Shown: positions 22,993-32,200 of the stretch, one piece after another | How positions within the stretch are numbered: position 1 is the stretch's first letter | Layout of the letters: the number at the start of each line of letters is the position of its first letter | From: Alentia gelatinosa | Taxonomy: Eukaryota > Annelida > Polychaeta > Phyllodocida > Polynoidae | NCBI GenBank assembly: GCA_950022655.1 | Contig: OX465579.1 | Span: forward strand, 41,643,950 to 41,707,949 | Direction of reading: 5' to 3' | DNA: 64,000 bases | Translations under genes and position numbers: made by a program | The notes under the pieces: model-generated | What the model saw: only the letters and a program-made list of their open reading frames with translations | What the model was told of the DNA's origin: nothing | Databases searched by the model: none

Positions 22993-23158
22993 CCTTCCCT
23001 TCATTAGAATTAAGATATCAAAATATTTTCAATCAACAATTTTAAACATGTGTTAAGCTACTTGTAGTGAGTTTTAAATGCGTCCACCTGCTTATTTGGC
23101 CTTTTAAAGGCCAATTATTCTATTTGAAAATACACACTTAGCTCTTGTTATCTTTTAG

Positions 23159-23206
23159 GAAAAGAAACAGAAAAAGTTCAAGATGTCAGCAACTCTAAAA
23201 AAGCGG
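23159..23206 (+). CDS. chromodomain gene, first recognised exon
   Basis: A TCTTTTAG acceptor precedes it and GTAAGG follows. The frame reads KKKQKKFK before the ATG at 23184 (MSATLKKR), with no upstream stop inside the exon. Either an untranslated exon lies upstream or translation begins in an exon I did not find. The basic KKR/RRR run straddling the junction would suit a nuclear localisation signal or the homeodomain N-terminal arm. Confidence 0.6.
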
Positions 23207-26200
23207 TAAGGGACATTGTATGGCTTTGAATTTTCTCGTCTAGACCCTTGACATGGTAGGATGTTGTATTTTGAATTATCCAAGAATCCCCTTATGGAAA
23301 TAGTATACACTCTCTAATTTCATATGGCCCATGTGAATGTGAAATTCTTAAGCACCAAAATCATGTCCATGGGCGTTGTTTCCCTGAAATTCAGTACCAG
23401 CAAATGTTTAAGCGTGTACAACCTGGAAATGGAAAATGATCAAAGTACCTATGGAATGATAAGATCCCTCACTATTACCGAAGCAGTAAACTTCGGACGA
23501 TAAGGTTACTAGATGGCAGGAGGGGAAGGTGAGGGTTGGGCACAATTTTCTAATTTGCACTCATGCTGATTTCTTTTATATGTAAACGACAATGTTATCG
23601 TGCTGGTAATTCTATGTTGTATGAGATATAAAAGGCGATAGATTATTCAAGTACATCTTAACTAGTTTTGTTATGTTTGTAATAATTTTAATAGAATTCC
23701 ATAAGAAATAATTGTGATGTTTTAACCTTTTGTATGTTCAAGACGACGGACAGACATGTCACCTTTTACCTGTACTCTGGACGCATTGTGGCATCAGGGG
23801 ATGACAAATTACAGAAAAGATGATACTCTGGCATGTGCAAAGATTACTGAGGCAGTGATGCTGACAGGGCTTGATGAGCATAAGATAAAGGTAGTCAGTT
23901 ACACACTTCATATATATGTCTTCCTAACTCTGGCCAGGGTGGGGAGTTAGCTCAGTGGTTAAGGCACTGGACTGTTGTAGGACTTTGTAGGTTCGAGTCC
24001 CACTGCAGCCACTCTTCTCCTTCACCCCAAGCAATGTTAGATTTACTGCTTTATCAAAGGTCAATCGTTCTCATGCCATGTCTATGTGGTGTGGGAACTA
24101 AAAGAACTCTCACCTCGGTAAATGAGGAGGGGTCCGATTTCTACCTAAATTCATATTATTATAGATTCGATCACCATCAAAGCCAAAGTAAGTCGAATAG
24201 GGCATATTGGACGTTAAACTACAAAAAAAACTAGCTCCGACACATTGGTAAATAACACTACTGTTGTTGGAAAACGAGGCTTATCTTCCACTGCGTCTTA
24301 AACCCACCGCTCAGAGGAGGTGTGAAGCGCAGCGCCCCCTATAGTGACTTGGTTCATATATACGATCGCGGCTGCCTCACAGTGCCACTTTCAAACATGC
24401 CAGCAAGAGGGAAGGAGCTCTGAGAAGAACCCCCACCAAAACATGCAAAATGCAAATAGCTCTTGTGTCATGAATAATAGGCCGATTTTGATAAACAAAA
24501 CATTGTTAGAAACCTAAGACATGGGCCTATTTAGTGATACACATACCATATACCTGTGCTATGGTTAAGGTTTCCTGTCGTAGGTTGAACATTGGAATTT
24601 GTGAGAAATAAAGCTATATTCCACAACACAAGACAACCATAAAAAGTGGAGCTCTATTGAGCTCTATTGTGGTTTGGAATAAATTAGATGCCACTCTATC
24701 AATATCTGAAAAGATTTTTTATAGAGCTCTAACAGATTGTATGTAGTAGCTGTTCTTAATTAGCCCATTTTTGCAATATTTTCGTATAGGAATCTGCATC
24801 AGCTGTCATTTAAGTCCAGGTCGATTTACATATTTTCTAAATAATGACACTCCTAAAACAAGCATTAGAGCAATAAAACAAAGTAATATGGACCTTTTGG
24901 TGGCGAATCCTCATCTAGAAACACTCTAAAACGTCTGTATAACGGATTCTGTGTGAGTTACATAGCAGCCTGTCAGAGCATTCGTGGTGCTTTGTTTTGG
25001 TTCTGAATTATCGCTCAAAACAATAGGGGGCGCTGCGCTTCTCACCTCCTCTGCCCACCGCTGTTGCGACCACTTATGGAGAGAACTGGGTGTCGGCGCG
25101 GTGTCGATTCCCGCGCTCTGTCTGCATACCCTTGTTTTGGTTGTCGCTGATTGGCCGAGGCGTGCATGTGACCCTCGAGCGGTGATGTGATTGGTCGAGC
25201 GGCCGTTTACGCTCTGTCTGACTCGCTGGTACGGCGATGTCAGGTATGGAACTCTGTGTGTCATTCCACACAGTTCCTAATAACACTACTGTTCTTAAGA
25301 AAAGGAAAATATGATAATGGTAGCCAATACTTAAACTAATGTAATTTCTTCTCCACTGATGAAACGATGAATTGCATATTTATCATGTGTTTTTTGTTAT
25401 ATTTTGTAAAATAAATTGAAATAAGTTAGGATATTCTTCTTATCGTAGACATGGATTGATAACCGAAAAAAGAAGGAAAGAACACCAACCATTCAGAAGG
25501 AAAAAGAGGAAACAACTGTTCTGGAAGGAAGGCGGAAACCAAACTCCTTCCAAATGTTTTACAAGGAATTTTGTAAAACAGTCGGTGAGTTTTGCCTTTG
25601 AACTTGTCGATTCATAATCAATTTGTAGTTGTTGTGCAACATGTGGCCGCTTTAAGATTTTATTTTTTTTCATTATCCTAAAGGGAATAACCTTTAGTTA
25701 TGAAGTCGCAACTATTGGCATAAAAACTACCCCTGGCTGGCTACTTTCCTTTGACATGCTTCTAGTTTCCACTTCGACTTGATGTAGATGGAGAGATTAT
25801 ACAGTAGGTTGTTCAGGTACTTAGACGATTTGTGTTGACTACCGATTTGCGGTGGAAGATTTGTGGTGGATTTGGACGTTTTGCCGTCACATTCCTCGGG
25901 GCCCGTGGTGGACGTTTTGCGGTGAAAAGTGAAGAGTATAATCTATAATCTTTTATATTTCTCTAATTTTAATTGTCTGGTACCTCGAACCCTATCCACT
26001 GGTTTTTATTTCATGTTTCTACCATCATTATTAGTGTAGTTATCATCCGAAATGTATTTGGGGGCCGGACCCACTGAAAAGGCTCCTGTTTCATCGCCGT
26101 TTTCCGCAGAACTACACCACGGTTCTTTACTAAATAGCATTTCTAAATTAACAGAAGGAAGACTGTCATTGTTTTCTGTAAATATGTGATTGCAGGACTT

Positions 26201-29200
26201 TTTCTAAAAAACGAAACTAGATCTAGTAGGGTTTGACAAGTGTGCATAAAACACATAACACTCACTAAGTTGTAAAAAAGGACCACAGAAAGACTTAAGT
26301 GTCATCGCTGTTTTTCCACAGAAATAACTTACATACATTTCCCACATAAGATATATAGTTTATAGAATGACAACTTGTCTGGCCTTTTTGCCCATTAGCG
26401 AAAATCTTATAATTAATCTTTACAATAATTGCAGACGGAAATGTGAAAATATCACAGCAAATCGTCCGCGTGCTCAACGCAAAACATCCACCGCAAATCG
26501 TCCAATTGCCACCGCTAAACGGTAGTCAACGCAAAACGTCTATGATTCGTTGTTCATTAACAAAAACTTCTTTTCCAGTGTTTTTTTAGTCACTAACGTA
26601 TATAGTGATTCTCTGTAGATCATGAGACGATACCATTTAAAGAATGGTCGACAATTGCGGCAGCTGAGTGGAAAGCTAAGAATGAGGAAGAGAAGAATAT
26701 TTACCGAGGGATGGCTGATGCGATACGACCTGTAGAACTTGAAAGAATGGACGATGTGCAGCGAAAATCTGCCCTCTTACACCTAAAGAAAAAACTCACA
26801 CAAATAGTGAGTAGCGCCGGAAATTGAATGGGGAAATTATACTTTGTTATAGATCAAGAAAACGCTAGTTGAAATATGAGGAATACTAGGATGTTTCTAG
26901 ATGAAGGAACAGAACAAGTTAGTTTACTAAACCCGTACTAACCGAGCCGATAGAGTTTGTCCAGTTTATTCAATCCCAATAGGTATTTTAAGCCAAATTA
27001 CATTTGCTTGATTTACATAGAAAATTTACTTCAAAATATGGTGGTTTTTTTAGTTCTCTCAAAAACAAGTGCCGTGGCACCTACCTTTAGTACTGAAATA
27101 TGTAGTATTACACATTAACTATATTCTGTGAAGGTCTAAAGAAAATGACATGGGGTTTACCATGGTTTTACTATGTGAGAAACAACATTTTAGAAGTTCT
27201 ACATAAATATTCTATTATAACATTACCATGATATTTACCTCTAAATCAAAAACTAGCATGGAGACCCCCTGTTTTTGAAATTTCTGATATTATTTGCACT
27301 GCCGCGGGTTATTAACATATTTTTCCCACGTATCATTCCACAGTGTATGGAAATAGAACGGATAGGTGCAGAGTGTTCAGTTGTGGTGACCGATCCCGTC
27401 TCGGGAACTTGGTCTTGCCATGGGACTCTGAGAGGAAAGGAAGCTTTAAGAGCTGCCCCAGATATAAACTCGCGCCTTTTTCAATATCACCAAGGTGAGT
27501 ATCACTCTAAGCACAAATTCTGATTGTGTACACATATTTTGATGATAATTTTTGAATTTTCATTACATTGGGAAGTTGTATTGAAGGATTAACATAATTT
27601 TGAAGACACTTTTCGAATTAAAAAATTGACTACATGAGGAAAGTGCGACTCAGGGCGTAGATGTTCCATTGAGTTAGTTGATATATGGAGTGTCAGGAAA
27701 TATAATGCAACAACTGTAAGGATAAAGTAGTGTCCTCCGGTAAATGTTTTTGTTGATGTTGATATCATTCTAAATCATCTTTTGCCAAGAATTTCAGTGA
27801 CTACTAGTTTGACGCAAAGGTATTCCACAATATAGGAAAATATTGTGTTTGACATAATTCATCAAAGAAATTAGAGCTTTACAAAAGAAGATAATGCCAA
27901 TATGAAGGTGGATATAAAAATAACACCAATTTATCATGATCACAGAAACACTTCTATTTGGAAATTGGTTTTATATTAAATATGAAATTTCTCCAGGTAT
28001 GTCACCGGGTGTAGCCCACAAAGTAGAGAGAAAAAGAAGGACAAAAGGTAAGTTCTTTTTCCCATATACAAATTACACGCTTAATTTGACATAGTAATAG
28101 GTTAATTAGGTTCACTCACTACATGTTCTTATAGGGAGCCAAAGTGAACCCGCTGAAACCACAGATACCCACCTACAAAACACCATTTCCGGTGGCCAGT
28201 AAGAACGAGGCTTAGTGCTAAAGCTATGGGGATTTGAGGCTAGACTTTCGTTTTTGGTCTCGTTTGTTACTTTCAGAGGTGAAGTTTATAACTATCTTCT
28301 CTGAATAACTTTGTTTCAAAACTACGATGACAGTTGTTAAGTTTATTAAAAATTTGTATCTAAAAGATTGGAGAATGACACATATAATCTCGAACCTACA
28401 TAGTCTAAGTACTGAGCGCCTATACCCGGAAATAGTATTTTGTGACCGGCTATTTGTGGTTGGAGCGGGTTCACTTTGGCTCCCTATTATTACCTATCCT
28501 ATAAAAAGTCACGATTTCGACAGGATATGCTTGCAGTTGCTCCCCCACATAGAGACAAACAGAACTAGAACTGTATATGGAGAATGAAATGCCACGAGAG
28601 TGAGATTCTCGTGTGCAGAAAAACTCAAATGTATTGTTCTATTTTTTTTGGTCGTCCTGAAATACCTTAAAAGATGGGATGTTTATTTCTATAGGTCATC
28701 GCGATAGATTTTTCATTAAATCACTGTGAAAACAGGAAGGTAACATGTTTGTGGATTTTTTTACCAAAATAATCTGGATGTTCAATCTACGACTGGAAGT
28801 ATTAGCCAAAACACAGGTATATGATATTATACCAACAAATAGGCCCAAGTTTTAGCTTTTTAACAATGTTTCATTTATAAAGATCGGCCTGTTATTCACG
28901 ACACAACAACGAATTAAATTTTTAGTTAAATCTGTGCTTATGGGTCTGAAGCCATACTGCCAACCCAGGTATAGACTGGTTCCCTGCCCATATGAATAAG
29001 GGGCAGGTAACGGGTTCCACAGGCACGACCTCCAACCACGCTACTCTGTGCTTCAACTTTGGCTGGAGACCGGCTGTGACTAGCGGATACCCCGGGAACC
29101 AGCGTTGTGGTTTGGCTGGTATTCACCTGTCATACACCTAATTCCGCCGAGCCCTCTAGCGGATGAGCGGGGAACCAGGAGGCGTTACCAATAATGCACC

Positions 29201-32200
29201 ATAAAAATGGAACCCGTTACCTGGCCTATAGTCTAACTAGGCCAGGCTTCCAGGCTAACCCAGGGACCCGTTTCAATAGAATGTGTGACATGACTAGTGA
29301 CAGCAATAGTGACAGCAATAGTGACAAAATTTAAGTCTCATTTCATAAGGCATGTCACTGTAGGGGAGGTGTGTCTTGTCACTGTTGTGGATGTGTCCCT
29401 AGTTTGGGACAGCATAGCGGAAAAACATGTGGGGTACCCCATCTCACATACTCATGTCCTACCGGGAACAAGTGCCATCAAGGTGAAGGTCACTGCATAA
29501 ATTAGCGACAGCGCTTGAATGATTTTACACTGGCCACCAGAGCAACATCTGCTATGACAGAATTCAAATGTAAATATCGTTGGATTGCATGAGCCGATCT
29601 CCTTCATATTTGGCATGTTTATATGTTGTATGTGTCCCTGACTGGGGTTAAAGTTTCATAGCTTAATTCTTACAGGAAGTAAAGTTACGCATTTGTGACA
29701 ATAGAAGCGAGAGAGTATACCCTCTCGCTATTATAGACACAACAGTGGCAGCAATAGTGACTGGACATTTCTCTTTTGAAATGGTACAAGCCACTATTTG
29801 CGCCTGTCTGTTACCCTATGTCGCAGAATCAGTTGTCCCTTAACTACTGAAACGCGAAGTGCCGCTATTGTGTCACTAGACCCAATAACGGACGTCCTAC
29901 AGACTATTGAAACGGGTCCCAGGTAAGGTATCATGCCTCGTTTTCACATGCAAGCATGTTGCTGGTTTTCGGCAAGCAGGGCCTAGTTACATGCAACCAG
30001 CGCAACCCGATCGCAGTGCCACGCTTATGTGCAAGTGGTGAATAGTTGGGTGTACTTTTCTACTCACGAACTATTTCTAGCCATGTTGAAAACACAAATC
30101 ACTACTGTACTTTTGTAATCTCCTTACCCCGAGAACAGTGTGTGACTGCCTCTGCCATGTCAAGATGGCGCAAGTTCTGCCGGTCCCTAAATCACGCCGA
30201 GTTCGGACATAGCACCGCATCATAGAACGGTCCAGAGATGGGTGGTACGGTCCAGAGATTGCCAACTCCGACTCAACGAAGTCGCTAGTCATACACCTAA
30301 AAACATGTAATTTAATTTACATGCAAAGTACACTAGGGGCACAGGGGGCCGACGATTCACTACGTGTCAGTGAGCCCGAACATTATTTATACTACACCGC
30401 TAGCAGCAGGTAGTATTTCATAGACGTTCGGCCATAGGTGTATGATAATGTCCAATTATCAGAGTATAGTGTCCGTAGCCTGGCAGCTACCGTATGTAGC
30501 ATAGTGTCTTTTATCCTTTGAAACTATACTTCACCCAATCTATTCTGGCATGTAGATTCAGGTAATCTAATAATGTATTAGATGTAACACATTATAATCA
30601 TGAATAATTGTAGTATTATTTAAGTAGTCATAACACAGCTACTTTGAATAATATTTCGTTGTGTTGAATATTTCAAATGATTCTTCTAGGTATTGAAGCA
30701 CACGATAATAGACAATGCAGAAAAGGCACTGTTGAAACCAATGAAACGCCAAATGGTGAGTAACCAACGAACACCGGAACTTGTAAACAGACTGAATTAT
30801 GGGATACCTCAATAGGGCGTATAGAGTTTTTTTGTAGTAGTCCCCGTTCCTCACGAAAAACTCTATGGAAATGACTATTGCATGTTCAATGAACCTAGAA
30901 AATTTATTGTTGAAGTGAGATGAAAATATTGCCAAATACAATACAAAAAAACCATATTGTGCATGTCATATAAATTGATTTTCAGTATGCCTGCCCGGAA
31001 TGGAGTATACTCTACACGCAGGTGGTGGCCATGGAGAACCTAATGTAGAACACAAAACACTGAATGATAGTGTACGGGAAGCACAAGTGAGGGCAAAGGA
31101 ATTGCAACAGAAGGTAGATATCCTTATCTTACCAAGCAAAAATGATGTTAGTTGTTCGGCTGGTTAACTTTTGTAAATTTGCTGGATTTGAATCTGTAAT
31201 AGCCTCGTATATTTCACATTTCTACAACATATAACTTATATTGATCCTATTAAACCGAGCAACTAGTAATTAACTAAGAACTAGGAGCTAATGATATTTC
31301 CATTTACAATGGATGAGCGCGGCACTTCTAAAGTACCATAAACTCTCACATAATAATTCCAATTTTCTGGGGTAGAGATCACCTTGTGTTGTATATCATG
31401 ACCCTAAAAGTTTTTTCACAAGACTGTTTTAAGACTGTTGCCAGACTTGTAAGACTGTTGCAAGACTGCTGCAAGACTGTGGTAAAAGTGTTGCCAGACT
31501 GTTGTAAGATTGTTGTAAAGCTGACACAAGACTATAGTAAGGCTGATTAAAGACTGTTGTATGACTGTTGCAAGACTGTTGTAAGATTGGTATAAGACTT
31601 TGCAAGACTGTCGCCACCTGTTGTAAGATTGTTGCAAGACTGTTGCAAACTGTTGTAAGATTGTTGCAAGACTCTTGTAAGACTCTTGTAAGATTGCTGT
31701 AAAACTGATGCAAGACTATTGTAAGATTGTTGCAAGTTTGATACAATTTTTTTTTATTTATTTTTTTTTTTTTTTAATTTTAATTGATTACCGGACTGCA
31801 GACCTAAAATCGGAATACCCCCATTCCCTATAATTCATAGGGTGGAGACGTGCTCTGATAGGGTGAAAAATGGTAAAACCACTACTGTCTTAGGTGACAG
31901 GGTGGAGGTTACACCATCTCCAGAAAGCCTTTCTCTTTTTTAATAGATTGGGATGGGCCGAGATAAATCATCACGACCCCCAAAAGTGATAACATCACAT
32001 GCCTTGACCTAGCCAAATTAATTAAGATGCCTGAAGAGTCCGAACCGGATGAAACCTTGACTTATTCCCCACCAATTCTGTTAATTCTAACAGTCTAACA
32101 CCAAGAAAGTGCTTGGTGTACAAATCCCCAACACTGTACTGTGTTGGAGAGTGAGAACACAGCGATAGTCCGTTCCCAAGGTGGCGGCGATTGTTGTTAC

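Larger units (their letters stand above)
19252..23158. other. intergenic region between LEXM and the chromodomain gene
   Basis: No convincing exon was found. It holds the X-box-like site, a diverged direct duplication (20228-20360 and 20466-20602), the nested foldback/MITE pair at 20783-21576, G and T homopolymers (22281-22294 poly-G) and the CCCT microsatellite. The two genes diverge here, so both promoters and any untranslated first exon of the plus-strand gene should lie in it. Confidence 0.5.

Noticed and set aside
22710..23056. Open frames encoding long SLPP or GGRE repeats.
   Set aside because: They are produced by the CCCT microsatellite, which has no stop in any of its frames.
23941..24012. 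A true tRNA gene suggested by box A and box B.
   Set aside because: The cloverleaf stems do not close convincingly, and the sequence continues into a shared SINE body and A-tail seen again at 62245-62515.
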